Shown here piece after piece: positions 16,694 through 24,759 of a stretch of 64,000 nt of DNA. The notes under the pieces are model-generated. The model searched no databases. It was not told the DNA's origin and worked only from the letters and a program-made list of their open reading frames with translations. How positions within the stretch are numbered: position 1 is the stretch's first letter; the number at the start of each line of letters is the position of its first letter. The stretch comes from Amycolatopsis benzoatilytica AK 16/65 (GTDB taxonomy: Bacteria > Actinomycetota > Actinomycetes > Mycobacteriales > Pseudonocardiaceae), in assembly GCF_000383915.1 (NCBI RefSeq), contig NZ_KB912942.1, positions 7,506,388-7,570,387 of the forward strand, read 5' to 3'. The position numbers and the translations under genes are program-made.

Positions 16694-17677
16694 ATGGACC
16701 CGGTTTCGAATATAGCTGCTCTGCTTGTGGAAAGGTTCCAGCTTGAGCCGCCGGTTGATGTAAGGGGGCTACTGGAGGAGTTTGCTGACCTGGAGTACTG
16801 CGATTGGCCTTTCAATTGCGATGGAATTGCGATCCTGTCGGGCGCGAAGTCTCATCCCCTTGATAGGCCGAAAGTGTTTATTAAGGCCGACCAATATTAC
16901 AGGCGGGAGCGGTTCACGCTTGCGCACGAGCTTGGCCATGTCGTCATACCCTGGCATGTGAATGCTGTTGATTGCAAGCCTATGGACGCGCAGGGGTCGA
17001 CCGGTAGCGAAACATTCCTAGGTATGCATCATGAGTCGCAGGCAACGGAGTTCGCGTCCCGTGTGCTGCTCCCGGACAAGTTTGCCGCTGAGCTGGCTCC
17101 GTATTACGCTCCCCCGGCAGAAATATTGGAGAAGCTGGAGAAAGCCGACATGTCGGCGGCGGCCGGAATTCTCGCACTGCGTCGAGTATTGCCATCGGGG
17201 TATGTATTCATTCACCCGGACCTGGTCAGTGTGGTGCGAAGTAACGGGACGGCGTACTATGCAAACTCGACCGAGTTGAGGGCGGCTGCAATTAGAACCG
17301 GTACGACCTCGCATCAAGGTGTGACTATTAGGTGGTATCAGGTTGCGGAAGATTCTGAAGTAACTCTGAAGATCGAATCAAAGGCTGCCGCGAAGGGAGT
17401 CTTGCGAGAGATAGCCGAATCCGTGGTGGCAAAAGGGATTGGTCATACGGTTCAAGGCATTCAACAAAGCGTCGCTGGGACAATCGGTGCCGCGAAGTCT
17501 GGTGCTGTCCACCTCCGTTCCGCAGAGTCGTGGCTTGGCCTCTTGTTGCACAGGTTCTCGGCCAAGGCCGAGCTTGCCTCGGCTGTGGGGTCGAGCGGGT
17601 TCTATGACTACCTTAGTTTTAAGGCTCGCGAGTTGGCGGGCGACCTGCCTGGCAAGAATCAAAGCGGCGATCGTTAG
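16694..17677 (+). CDS. ImmA/IrrE-family metallopeptidase
   Basis: 327 aa. The zinc motif H78-E-L-G-H82 in RERFTLAHELGHVVIPWH and a downstream acidic helix (HESQATEFASRVLLP) are diagnostic of the ImmA/IrrE group. ImmA proteins cleave the repressor of mobile elements (ICEBs1 ImmR) after stress. The C-terminal 150 residues are not typical and contain TLKIESKAAAKGVLREIAES. The gene starts five bases after the antitoxin gene and is more AT-rich than the chromosome. It may link the toxin pair to element induction, or may cleave the antitoxin; both are inference. Confidence 0.85.
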   Translation: MDPVSNIAALLVERFQLEPPVDVRGLLEEFADLEYCDWPFNCDGIAILSGAKSHPLDRPKVFIKADQYYRRERFTLAHELGHVVIPWHVNAVDCKPMDAQGSTGSETFLGMHHESQATEFASRVLLPDKFAAELAPYYAPPAEILEKLEKADMSAAAGILALRRVLPSGYVFIHPDLVSVVRSNGTAYYANSTELRAAAIRTGTTSHQGVTIRWYQVAEDSEVTLKIESKAAAKGVLREIAESVVAKGIGHTVQGIQQSVAGTIGAAKSGAVHLRSAESWLGLLLHRFSAKAELASAVGSSGFYDYLSFKARELAGDLPGKNQSGDR

Positions 17678-17694
17678 ATTTCGCCAGCCACTAG

Positions 17695-18351
17695 TTAGTG
17701 GAGTGCGTCCCGCATTTCGAACATGCTGCGCACTGTTGCAGATGCTCCGGCCTTTTCGAGGCTATCTTTCTTCGCTGGTTTGTTGACGTAGCCGACCGCC
17801 GGTGCGCCGACGGCCTTGGCGGCCTGGATATCGGTTACGGAGTCGCCAATAAGCAATGCTTCTTTGCTTGCGATGCCAGTGGTGGAAAGTGCGTGCAGGA
17901 GGCCGTACGGGTTGGGTTTCATTAGATCGGGTCGGCAAGGTATGCGACCAACGATGATCGCCATCCTGGTTGTCAGGTCAAATCGATTCAGGTAATCCTC
18001 GATGGCGGCAGGCGAGTTGTTGCTGAGAATTCCAACTTTTCTTCCGGATTTGAGTGCCGACTCAATCGACTCGATGCCGCCTGGTGTTGCTGACGCTGAC
18101 TTGATCGCATCGCGCTCGGCTGCAACTAGCTCCTGTTCCATTGCTTCGACGGCCGACTGGCTGTGCCGGATTGATTCCTGCAAGACGGCTAAGGGGTCGT
18201 CGGTGTCGATTGGCTCGCTCAAGTGCTTCTCGAGTTGACGGGCGATTAGGCTTGCGGGCTTTCCTGCAAACACATCACAAACTGGTCCGTCGAAATCAAA
18301 GAGCACCAATTGTGAGCGATCAACGACGTCCTTGAGCAGGTTGTCTGCCAC
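17695..18351 (-). CDS. HAD-superfamily hydrolase
   Basis: 218 aa from GTG 18351, which overlaps the GntR stop by one base (TAGTG), indicating coupling. HAD motif I is LVLFDFDGPVCD, motif II VGILSNNS, motif III K in MKPNPYGLL and motif IV LLIGDSVTDIQAA. Phosphatases of this class act on small phosphorylated metabolites or nucleotides. In pSAM2 the gene next to the GntR repressor encodes the Nudix protein Pif; here a HAD enzyme takes that place, which may be a functional analogue (inference). A longer N-terminus is not supported. Confidence 0.85.
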   Translation of the reverse strand: MADNLLKDVVDRSQLVLFDFDGPVCDVFAGKPASLIARQLEKHLSEPIDTDDPLAVLQESIRHSQSAVEAMEQELVAAERDAIKSASATPGGIESIESALKSGRKVGILSNNSPAAIEDYLNRFDLTTRMAIIVGRIPCRPDLMKPNPYGLLHALSTTGIASKEALLIGDSVTDIQAAKAVGAPAVGYVNKPAKKDSLEKAGASATVRSMFEMRDALH

Positions 18352-19211
18352 TACAGCTCCACATCCTTCGCGACTGAGTCCCACACGCTGTCAAACCATC
18401 GCTGTGCCTGCTCCACGTACTGGGTATCCACCGCGTCGGGGTCGTCGGACTTGGCGTAGTGGAACAGCACGGCATCTTTGCCCATCGGGTCGAAGATCTC
18501 GACCGGCTGTCCGGCGATGGCCACCGAGTGCTGGAGCACCGGGTAGAAGCCGAAGAACGCCTCCGACTGGTTGAGCAGGAACATCTTGAACAGCGGTGCA
18601 GCGTGGTAAACGCGAACCTGTGCCGTGGCTGTCTGGACGAGCCCGAGCGCTGCCAGCTCCTGGACGGTCTCGACAACGGCCTGGGTGGACCGCTGCACGA
18701 TGCGTTCCGCTCGCTTCCGCACGTCTGGTGAGTCCTCCCCGTCCGGCGCGAGTGCCGGCAGTCCGAGTGGCTTGGACAGGTCGGGTAGCAGGATGCGAAT
18801 CCGCAGGCTGTCCGGCTGGAGACGGCCCGAACGCACCTTGTCGAGCGGTTCACTGATCACCCCGTGCAGGGTCTCGCCGGAGAATCCGGCGAAGTCAATG
18901 GCGACGTCTCCGCCGCTGTCGAAGATGGCTTCTACATGCGGTCGTAGGCCAACGGACCGCTCCGTGCGTTGCCGCACGTACGACCCCTTGCCCTGGCGAG
19001 ACAGCACTAGGCCCTCATCGCGCAGGATGCCGACCGCCTTCTGGGCGGTCATCGGCGCAACTCCGTACTTGGTGGCTAGGTCGGCATACGAGGGGAGCTT
19101 GTCCCCCGGCGCGTAGGTCCCGGTCAGGATCGCGGCCCGCAGAAACGCGGCTACCTGCTGAAACGGCGGGCGTGGGTCCTCTATGTCGATCTCGTCCATG
19201 TCGAAGAGCAT
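18351..19211 (-). CDS. GntR-family transcriptional regulator (KorSA-like position)
   Basis: 286 aa from ATG 19211. The N-terminal winged helix is clear: PPFQQVAAFLRAAILTGTYA, LPSYADLATKYGVAPMTAQK, AVGILRDEGLVLSRQGKGSY. The C-terminal effector domain (from about residue 90) does not resemble FadR or HutC clearly. GntR repressors such as KorSA in pSAM2 and TraR/KorA relatives hold AICE transfer genes silent. It diverges from the small-gene/tra operon across a region with five CTAG motifs, its likely operators. Confidence 0.87.
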   Translation of the reverse strand: MLFDMDEIDIEDPRPPFQQVAAFLRAAILTGTYAPGDKLPSYADLATKYGVAPMTAQKAVGILRDEGLVLSRQGKGSYVRQRTERSVGLRPHVEAIFDSGGDVAIDFAGFSGETLHGVISEPLDKVRSGRLQPDSLRIRILLPDLSKPLGLPALAPDGEDSPDVRKRAERIVQRSTQAVVETVQELAALGLVQTATAQVRVYHAAPLFKMFLLNQSEAFFGFYPVLQHSVAIAGQPVEIFDPMGKDAVLFHYAKSDDPDAVDTQYVEQAQRWFDSVWDSVAKDVEL

Positions 19212-19221
19212 AACCCCAACA

Positions 19222-19294
19222 CTGCTAGCCCAACTAGGTGAATCATGTCTCCACACTAGGTCTGCTAGCAATGTTTGGTTGACTTAGCTAGTAG
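19222..19294. promoter_or_regulatory. Operator array between GntR gene and the tra-side operon
   Basis: Five CTAG tetramers at 19225, 19234, 19256, 19265 and 19288. The first two form TGCTAGCCCAACTAGGTG and the next two read TGCTAGCAGACCTAGTG on the other strand, so two similar boxes face each other 31 bases apart. A third, looser box has TTAGCTAGTAGAGCTA. CTAG is otherwise rare here. These boxes cover the only space available for the two divergent promoters, which fits autoregulation and repression of the transfer operon. Confidence 0.6.
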
Positions 19295-19347
19295 AGCTAT
19301 GTGAGTCTCTGGTGGTCGCCAACGACACCAACCGAGAGGGACCCACG

Positions 19348-19653
19348 ATGAGGACCGCACGAGTCACCACCCGCGAAGCGCAGGCCGTTGTGGACGGGCT
19401 GGGCGAGGGTGTTTTCGCTGTTGAGGGCTACTGCCCGGACGGTCTGACCGAGTCGGCTATCGACGCGTTGATCGCGTCGGTGGACGCGGAGCTGGCCGCC
19501 ACCGAGGAAGCCGCGGCGATCCGCGTGCAGCACTCGTTCACCGATGCCCGCCGGGCGCACCGGGCTCGTCGCCGGGTGGAGGGTGCGGCGTTGCGGGCGG
19601 TGCCGGGCCGGTTCGAGGCCGTGGCTGCCGAGCCGCTGGGGGAGGCCGCGTGA
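19348..19653 (+). CDS. Hypothetical AICE protein (101 aa)
   Basis: Starts MRTARVTTREAQAVVDGLGE with a GAGAGGG site. It is Ala/Arg-rich with helical middle (AIDALIASVDAELAATEEAA) and a basic region RRAHRARRRVEGAALRA. No family recognised. It is the first gene of the operon that continues to the TraB-like gene and directly follows the GntR operators. Confidence 0.7.
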   Translation: MRTARVTTREAQAVVDGLGEGVFAVEGYCPDGLTESAIDALIASVDAELAATEEAAAIRVQHSFTDARRAHRARRRVEGAALRAVPGRFEAVAAEPLGEAA

Positions 19654-19775
19654 TGGCCGCCCCGTATTCGCTGACCAGTCAGTTCAGCCCCGGCGCGGCG
19701 GCTCACTCCGCCAAGAACGCGCCTGCCGCGCCGGGTCTCGCCAATCAGCCTTCTGACCGTTCGGAGAGGAACACC

Positions 19776-20006
19776 ATGGTAGGCACCGGGTCCGCGTTCG
19801 TGACGGACGCGTACAAGGCCATCGCCGATCTGCTCAAGTCGTGCCCTGCGGCGAACGACTTCGTCTCGACCCGCTCGTCCTGGCTGTTCGCGATGGCCGA
19901 CGCCTTGGAGGACGCGGACTTGTGCGAGGACGCGGACAGCACGCGGGAGACCGCGCTGTGCTTGGTCCGCAACGCGGTGTCCGAGGTTGGCGGGGTGATC
20001 GCGTGA
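19776..20006 (+). CDS. Hypothetical AICE protein (76 aa)
   Basis: ATG 19776 has a good GGAGAGGAA site and starts MVGTGSAFVTDAYKAIADLL. The frame is open back to an ATG at 19653 that overlaps the previous stop (TGATG), which would add about 41 low-complexity residues; either start is possible. Contains Cys and acidic residues (DALEDADLCEDADSTRETAL). It ends in a GTGA overlap with the next gene. Confidence 0.65.
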   Translation: MVGTGSAFVTDAYKAIADLLKSCPAANDFVSTRSSWLFAMADALEDADLCEDADSTRETALCLVRNAVSEVGGVIA

Positions 20007-20437
20007 TCACCCGCAACCGGATGCGCCTGCCGGTCGTAGCGGTGGAGGCGGTCGTGTGCCCGAAGGGCGAGGCCGCGATCGACGGCGGGCGGCTGTCGAC
20101 GCTGTTCACCTATGACGCCCGCGACCCGTTCGCGGTCACGCTGACCCTGACCGGCTACGGGGTCGACTGGGTGCTGGCGCGGACGTTGCTGGCTGATGGC
20201 GTGAACGCCGGGGCCGGCGAGGGCGATGTCTACGTCTGCCCGGACGTCCACGGCAAGCCGGTGGTGGCGGTGACGTTGTTCGGCGATACCGGCACGCTGA
20301 TTCTCCGGTTCTCCCGCAGCGACATCGAACGCGTGCTGGACGCGATGGAGCGGATCGTGCCCGAGGGCAGCGAGTCCGGCCGGATCGACTGGTCCCGCGA
20401 GTTCGGCTGGCTGGTGTCGGGCGGTGAGGCCGCATGA
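20003..20437 (+). CDS. SsgA-family (SALP-like) sporulation/cell-division regulator homologue
   Basis: 144 aa. The pattern FTYDARDPFAVTLTLTG, VDWVLARTLLADGVNAGAGE, GDVYVCPD, then TLILRFSRSDIERVLDAMER and VPEGSES follows SsgA-like proteins of actinomycetes (YD..DPYAV, W.F.R.LL..GL....G.GDV, then an Arg-rich strand and LV.G.E). SsgA proteins control septum placement and spore wall in mycelial bacteria. Its presence on a conjugative element is notable because mating transfers DNA through hyphae. Start GTG 20003 overlaps the previous stop. Confidence 0.7.
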   Translation: MITRNRMRLPVVAVEAVVCPKGEAAIDGGRLSTLFTYDARDPFAVTLTLTGYGVDWVLARTLLADGVNAGAGEGDVYVCPDVHGKPVVAVTLFGDTGTLILRFSRSDIERVLDAMERIVPEGSESGRIDWSREFGWLVSGGEAA

Positions 20438-20679
20438 CCGGCAAGAACCTCTCGCCGCTGGCGATCGAGCGGCTGGCGATTCAGCGCTGGACCGAGGCCA
20501 ACGGCCGGACCTGGGCCAAGGCCACCCCGCGCGAACGCGCCGCCTGGCTGGCCGAGACCGAACCCGCCATCCGCGAGGAACACGGCATCGCCGCCGATGC
20601 GGAGTGGCGCGGCGGGGACTGGCAGGCACCCGACCAAACCGACCTGTTCGACCTGATCTCCCGGAAGGAGGTGGCCTGA
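20434..20679 (+). CDS. Hypothetical AICE protein (81 aa)
   Basis: ATGA overlap with the SsgA-like gene. Sequence MTGKNLSPLAIERLAIQRWT then RERAAWLAETEPAIREEHGI and a Trp/Asp-rich end (WRGGDWQAPDQTDLFDLI). Helical, no membrane segment. No family recognised; tight coupling on both sides makes it real. Confidence 0.7.
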   Translation: MTGKNLSPLAIERLAIQRWTEANGRTWAKATPRERAAWLAETEPAIREEHGIAADAEWRGGDWQAPDQTDLFDLISRKEVA

Positions 20680-20999
20680 TGTCCACGCAAACCCTGATGG
20701 TCCTCGGCGGCCTGGCGCTGGTGGGCGTGTTCAGCGTGTGGCGCGCCGGGCGCAAGTCCGCAGCGCGGAGCATGAAGGGCGTCCGTGAGGTCACCCGCAT
20801 GACCGGCAACACCCTGCGGCTGATCCTGGCCACGCTGGTCATCGCCGGAGCCCAGTGGCTGGTGGTGGTGAAGATCGGCAACACTACCGCCACCTGGATC
20901 GTGCTCATCGTCCCCGCCCTGCTGGCCTCCGCGACGATCGTGCGGCTGATGGCGATCACCGAGGTCGTGCACACCACCCGGGGCGGTGGTCGGCGATGA
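20679..20999 (+). CDS. Small membrane protein of the transfer operon (106 aa)
   Basis: Three hydrophobic segments: LMVLGGLALVGVFSVW near the N-terminus, LILATLVIAGAQWLVVV, and ATWIVLIVPALLASATIV. The position just before a DUF2637 gene and TraB matches the Spd (spread) proteins of actinomycete plasmids, which are small membrane proteins working with TraB. TGATG start overlap and ATGA end overlap. Confidence 0.72.
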   Translation: MSTQTLMVLGGLALVGVFSVWRAGRKSAARSMKGVREVTRMTGNTLRLILATLVIAGAQWLVVVKIGNTTATWIVLIVPALLASATIVRLMAITEVVHTTRGGGRR

Positions 21000-21901
21000 C
21001 CAGCACGGAACTCGCTGCGCAGGACGCGCGGCACGCGCCGCTCACCGACGCGGACAAGCTCGCCCAGGACGCCGCGACGGCGGCGCAGGTGCGGCGGCTG
21101 GCGAACCACCCGGACGTGGTGGCGCTGCGGGTGGAGAAGGTCCGCACGCAGGTGGACGCGGTGATCTGGCTGGGGATCTTCCTCGGCCTGGCGTTCACGA
21201 TGGTCAACGTTCAGCAGTTCGCCGCCGCCGGTGCGCCGGTGTGGTCGCTGGGCTGGTTCGCCGGGTGGCTGCTGGACCCGATGGTGTCCCTCGTCCTCGT
21301 GGCGGTGCTGCGGGCGGAGCAGATCACCGCCCGCTACCAGGTGTCGACCGGGGTGTGGGCGCACCGGACGAAGTGGTTCGCGTTCCTGGCCACCTACGTC
21401 ATGAACACCTGGGAGTCCTGGACCCGGTTCGACGTCGCCGGGGTCGCGCTGCACTCGGTGCCGCCGGTGCTGGTGTTCCTGGCCGCCGAGACCGCGCCGG
21501 TGCTGCGCGACAAGCTCACCGAAGCCGTCCTGGCCGCCGCCCACCACGCCCACGCCGGCCGAATCACCCCAGTTGCCGAGCAGGCGGGCGAAGACCAAGC
21601 CAGCGGGGTCCCGGCCGACCTGGCCAGCCCAGTAGAGCACGCGACTGACGCACCCGCAGAAGCAAAGCCGGTCCGGAAGCCGAGCAAGCCCGCCCGCAAG
21701 ACGACCAAGGCCAAGACCGCGGGCCGCAAGCTGCTGGGCGACTACGTGGCCGACGCCCGCGCCGCGTGGACGCCGGGAACCGAGGTCACCCCGGCCTGGG
21801 TCCGCAGCGTCACCGAGTGCGGACGCGGCACCTCCTCCGCCGTCGCCGCCGCCCTGACCGCCGAACTCACCACCGCCACCGACCTGAAGGAAGCCGCCTG
21901 A
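20996..21901 (+). CDS. DUF2637 membrane protein, SpdB-like spread protein
   Basis: 301 aa. About four membrane segments lie between residues 55 and 185 (AVIWLGIFLGLAFTMVNVQQ, WSLGWFAGWLLDPMVSLVLV, WFAFLATYVMN, VPPVLVFLAAETAPVL). The C-terminal 110 residues are soluble and Lys/Ala-rich, then a winged-helix-like end (GDYVADARAAWTPGTEVTPA). DUF2637 proteins accompany TraB in AICEs and plasmids and are thought to help spread of DNA along the mycelium. It overlaps both neighbours. Confidence 0.82.
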   Translation: MTSTELAAQDARHAPLTDADKLAQDAATAAQVRRLANHPDVVALRVEKVRTQVDAVIWLGIFLGLAFTMVNVQQFAAAGAPVWSLGWFAGWLLDPMVSLVLVAVLRAEQITARYQVSTGVWAHRTKWFAFLATYVMNTWESWTRFDVAGVALHSVPPVLVFLAAETAPVLRDKLTEAVLAAAHHAHAGRITPVAEQAGEDQASGVPADLASPVEHATDAPAEAKPVRKPSKPARKTTKAKTAGRKLLGDYVADARAAWTPGTEVTPAWVRSVTECGRGTSSAVAAALTAELTTATDLKEAA

Positions 21902-24177
21902 TGTCCACGACCGCCGACCACACCCCGTTCCCCAGCCACGACCACGAACGCCAGGGAGAGCAGCCCGTGAACACCCCCGCCGAACCGTCCGCGAACACCA
22001 CCGCCGAAGAGTCCGCGAACGCCGCCGCGAACACCGCCATGGACGTCGCCTACACCCGCTCCGGGCATGCCGTCCCGGTGCACCCGGACACCGCCCGCAG
22101 CCCGGAGCAGCTCCCCGCCCAGGCCGCCGACGAGCGCGACGCCCGCGCCGGGGACGTCATCGACGCCGCCGACGCTCCGGCTGTGCCGGTGGACCCGCCC
22201 GCCGTGAGCCGGTCGTGGTGGGAGACCGCCGGGGACGCGACCGCGCGCCCGCTGGTGGCCAAGTGGCTGACCTCGGCCGAAGAGTTCAAGTCCCGGGCGC
22301 GGTTCGTCGTCCGCTACGCCGCGCACACCACCGCGTTCCACGCGCTGCGGGTGCCGTTCTACGTGCCGACCGCGTTCCTGCGCTCGTTCGGGGCGGTCGG
22401 GCGTCTGCTGGGCCGGTTGCACCATTGGGTGTTCGACGGGGAGTCCAAGCCGGTGCGGATGAACGCCCGCGACAAGCACGACGCGGACGTGTACATGAAG
22501 CTGCGCGAGGCCCGCAACGAAGCGGTGCGCCGCCGCATGTCCCCGGTGATGGTCGGGCTGGTCGTCCTGCTGGCGATCGTGTACCTCGCGATCACCTACG
22601 TCACCCCGTTCTGGAACTGGACGGTGCTGGTGACGGCGATGACCCTCATCGGGTGGTGGGGCGCTCCGGCGGACAAGCCGGTCGCCGGGCGCGCGGTGGA
22701 CGGCGTCAAGACGCCGAAGCTCACGTCCACGATGATCGAGGACGCCCTGTGCTCGCTGGGCATCGGCGCGCTGAATCAAGCCATCTCGAAGGGCAAGCGC
22801 ATCGAGTTCCCGAACCCGATCGCCCGCGACGGCGACGGCTGGCGCGCCGACGTCGACCTCCCGCTGGGCGTCACTGCGGGCGACGTCATCGCCAAGCGGC
22901 AGGAGCTGTCTTCCGCGCTGCGCCGCCAGATCGGCTGCGTGTGGCCGGAAGGGGACGCGAAGGTCCACGAAGGACGGCTGGTGCTGTGGGTCGGGGACCG
23001 GGACATGTCCAAGGCCAAGCAGAAGCCGTGGTCGCTGGCCAAGCCGGGCGCGACGGTCGACCTGTTCAAGGCCCAGCCGTTCGGCACCGACCAGCGCGGC
23101 CGCTGGGTCGAGATCACGCTGATGTTCGCCAGCATGATCATCGGTGCGGTGCCCCGGATGGGCAAGACGGTGTCGCTGCGGGAACTGCTCATCATCGCCG
23201 CCCTGGACCCGCGCGCGGTGCTCTACGCCTTCGACCTCAAGGGCACCGGCGACTTTGCGTCCGTCGCGCCGTGCGCGCACGCTTACGGCGTCGGCGACGA
23301 ACCGGAGGATCTGGAGCGCATGGTCGCGGAGATGCGGGAGCTGCGCGAGGAGATGCGCCGCCGGATCAAGGTGATCCGCAGCCTGCCGGAGTCGGTGTGC
23401 CCGGACAACAAGGTCACCCCGGAACTGGCTGCCCGCAAGGACTTGCGGCTCGTGCCGATCGTGGTCGCGGTGGACGAGTGCCAGGTGTGGTTCGAGCACG
23501 CGAAGTACGGCGAGGAACTGGAGTCCATCTGCACCGACCTCGTGAAGCGCGGCCCGGCGCTGGGCATCATCACCATCCTGGCCACCCAGCGCCCGGACGC
23601 GAAGTCGCTGCCCACGGGGATTTCCGCGAACGCGATCCTGCGCTACTGCCTGAAAGTCCAGGGACAGACCGAAAACGACATGGTCCTGGGAACCTCGCAG
23701 TACAGGAACGGCGTCCGGGCGACGATGTTCGCCCGTACCGACCTCGGCATCGGCTACCTCGCCGGTGAGGGCGACGACGCCAGGATCGTGAAGTCGGTGT
23801 ACAAGGACGCCACCGAGGCCAAGAAAATCGTCGCCGGAGCCCGCGCCCGCCGGGAGGCGATCGGCAACGTCACCGGCTACGCCGCCGGGGAAGAGGTCGA
23901 CGTCGAGGCCGCCCGCCTGGACGCCCTGGCCGACGCCGTCGCCGTGTTCGGCCGCGGCGAGGACAAGCTGTGGTCCGACGTCATCGTGGGCCGACTGGCC
24001 GAGCTGCGCCCGAACCAGTACGGCGGATGGACCGCGCAGAACCTCGCCACCGCGCTCAAGCCGCACGGCGTCAAGCCCAAGCAGGTCTGGGCCACCGACC
24101 CCGAGACGGGCAGGGGAGCCAACCGCAACGGCTACACCCGCGACGCCCTCGCCGACGCCAAGAACAACCGACAGTAA
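21901..24177 (+). CDS. TraB-like FtsK/SpoIIIE DNA translocase
   Basis: 758 aa. Residues 1-110 are disordered; membrane helices at about 217-235 and 240-258 (MVGLVVLLAIVYLAITYV; WTVLVTAMTLIGWWG). The motor has a Walker A GAVPRMGKTVS (G415 to T423, K422), Walker B LVPIVVAVDECQVWF with D525-E526, and TILATQRPDAKSLP. The C-terminal 70 residues resemble a winged helix that would read transfer-locus repeats (TAQNLATALKPHGVKPKQVW). TraB proteins move double-stranded DNA between mycelia without a relaxase. Start overlaps DUF2637 as TGATG. Confidence 0.9.
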   Translation: MSTTADHTPFPSHDHERQGEQPVNTPAEPSANTTAEESANAAANTAMDVAYTRSGHAVPVHPDTARSPEQLPAQAADERDARAGDVIDAADAPAVPVDPPAVSRSWWETAGDATARPLVAKWLTSAEEFKSRARFVVRYAAHTTAFHALRVPFYVPTAFLRSFGAVGRLLGRLHHWVFDGESKPVRMNARDKHDADVYMKLREARNEAVRRRMSPVMVGLVVLLAIVYLAITYVTPFWNWTVLVTAMTLIGWWGAPADKPVAGRAVDGVKTPKLTSTMIEDALCSLGIGALNQAISKGKRIEFPNPIARDGDGWRADVDLPLGVTAGDVIAKRQELSSALRRQIGCVWPEGDAKVHEGRLVLWVGDRDMSKAKQKPWSLAKPGATVDLFKAQPFGTDQRGRWVEITLMFASMIIGAVPRMGKTVSLRELLIIAALDPRAVLYAFDLKGTGDFASVAPCAHAYGVGDEPEDLERMVAEMRELREEMRRRIKVIRSLPESVCPDNKVTPELAARKDLRLVPIVVAVDECQVWFEHAKYGEELESICTDLVKRGPALGIITILATQRPDAKSLPTGISANAILRYCLKVQGQTENDMVLGTSQYRNGVRATMFARTDLGIGYLAGEGDDARIVKSVYKDATEAKKIVAGARARREAIGNVTGYAAGEEVDVEAARLDALADAVAVFGRGEDKLWSDVIVGRLAELRPNQYGGWTAQNLATALKPHGVKPKQVWATDPETGRGANRNGYTRDALADAKNNRQ

Positions 24178-24189
24178 CCAGGAGGCAGG

Positions 24190-24288
24190 GCTAGGGGCGG
24201 TGCGCGTCCTAGACCGGATCGCCCCTAGACCTAGACCCCGCCCCTAGACACCCGCAGCCATTCTGACCAGGACTCTAGCGCCCTAGAC
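24190..24288. repeat. CCTAGAC repeat cluster, candidate transfer locus (clt)
   Basis: CCTAGAC occurs at 24208, 24224, 24230, 24243 and 24282, and CTAGGGGCG (24191-24199) pairs with CGCCCCTAG (24220-24228). Nine CTAG tetramers fall between 24191 and 24354. The cluster directly follows the TraB-like gene, where other actinomycete elements keep the short direct repeats bound by TraB. An alternative is a further operator for the GntR protein, which also seems to favour CTAG. Confidence 0.5.
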
Positions 24289-24411
24289 CACCCCGCGCCG
24301 ACCAGCGGAAACACCCGCAAACCCCGGCTAGCCGCCGACACCGCCCGGCCCTAGCCCTGGCCGAACGCACCCAAAAACAGACACTCAGAGTCACTATCCA
24401 AGGGGACCACC

Positions 24412-24759
24412 TTGACCACGCACACCACCGTCCGGACCGTCACGATCCCGTTCGCCGACTACCGCGCTCTCGTCGCCGACGCCGCCGCCTGGCGGCACCT
24501 GGCCGCCAGCCCGCACGTCGCGGAACTCCTCGCCGAATGGGTCGAGTGGGACCGCCGCCGCACCGCCCGCGAGACATCGAACGCCGTCTGCGCCGCCGGG
24601 AACTGGCGCACCAACGCCGCCGCCCCCAGCTACGCCGAACTCGCCCGCCGCCGCGCCTCGTTCGCCCGGCCCGCCCTGACACCGCAGCAGATCCGCGCCG
24701 CTGCCGCCGCTTCCTGGGCGCGGTTCGACGCCTGGGCCGCACGAGAGGAGGCCGCGTGA
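24412..24759 (+). CDS. Hypothetical AICE protein (115 aa)
   Basis: TTG start at 24412 with AAGGGG upstream. Helical and Ala/Arg-rich: VTIPFADYRALVADAAAWRH, LLAEWVEWDRRRTARETSNA, LTPQQIRAAAAASWARFDAW. Overlaps the methyltransferase gene (TGATG). No family recognised; it may be a methyltransferase partner or a DNA-binding helper. Confidence 0.65.
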   Translation: MTTHTTVRTVTIPFADYRALVADAAAWRHLAASPHVAELLAEWVEWDRRRTARETSNAVCAAGNWRTNAAAPSYAELARRRASFARPALTPQQIRAAAAASWARFDAWAAREEAA

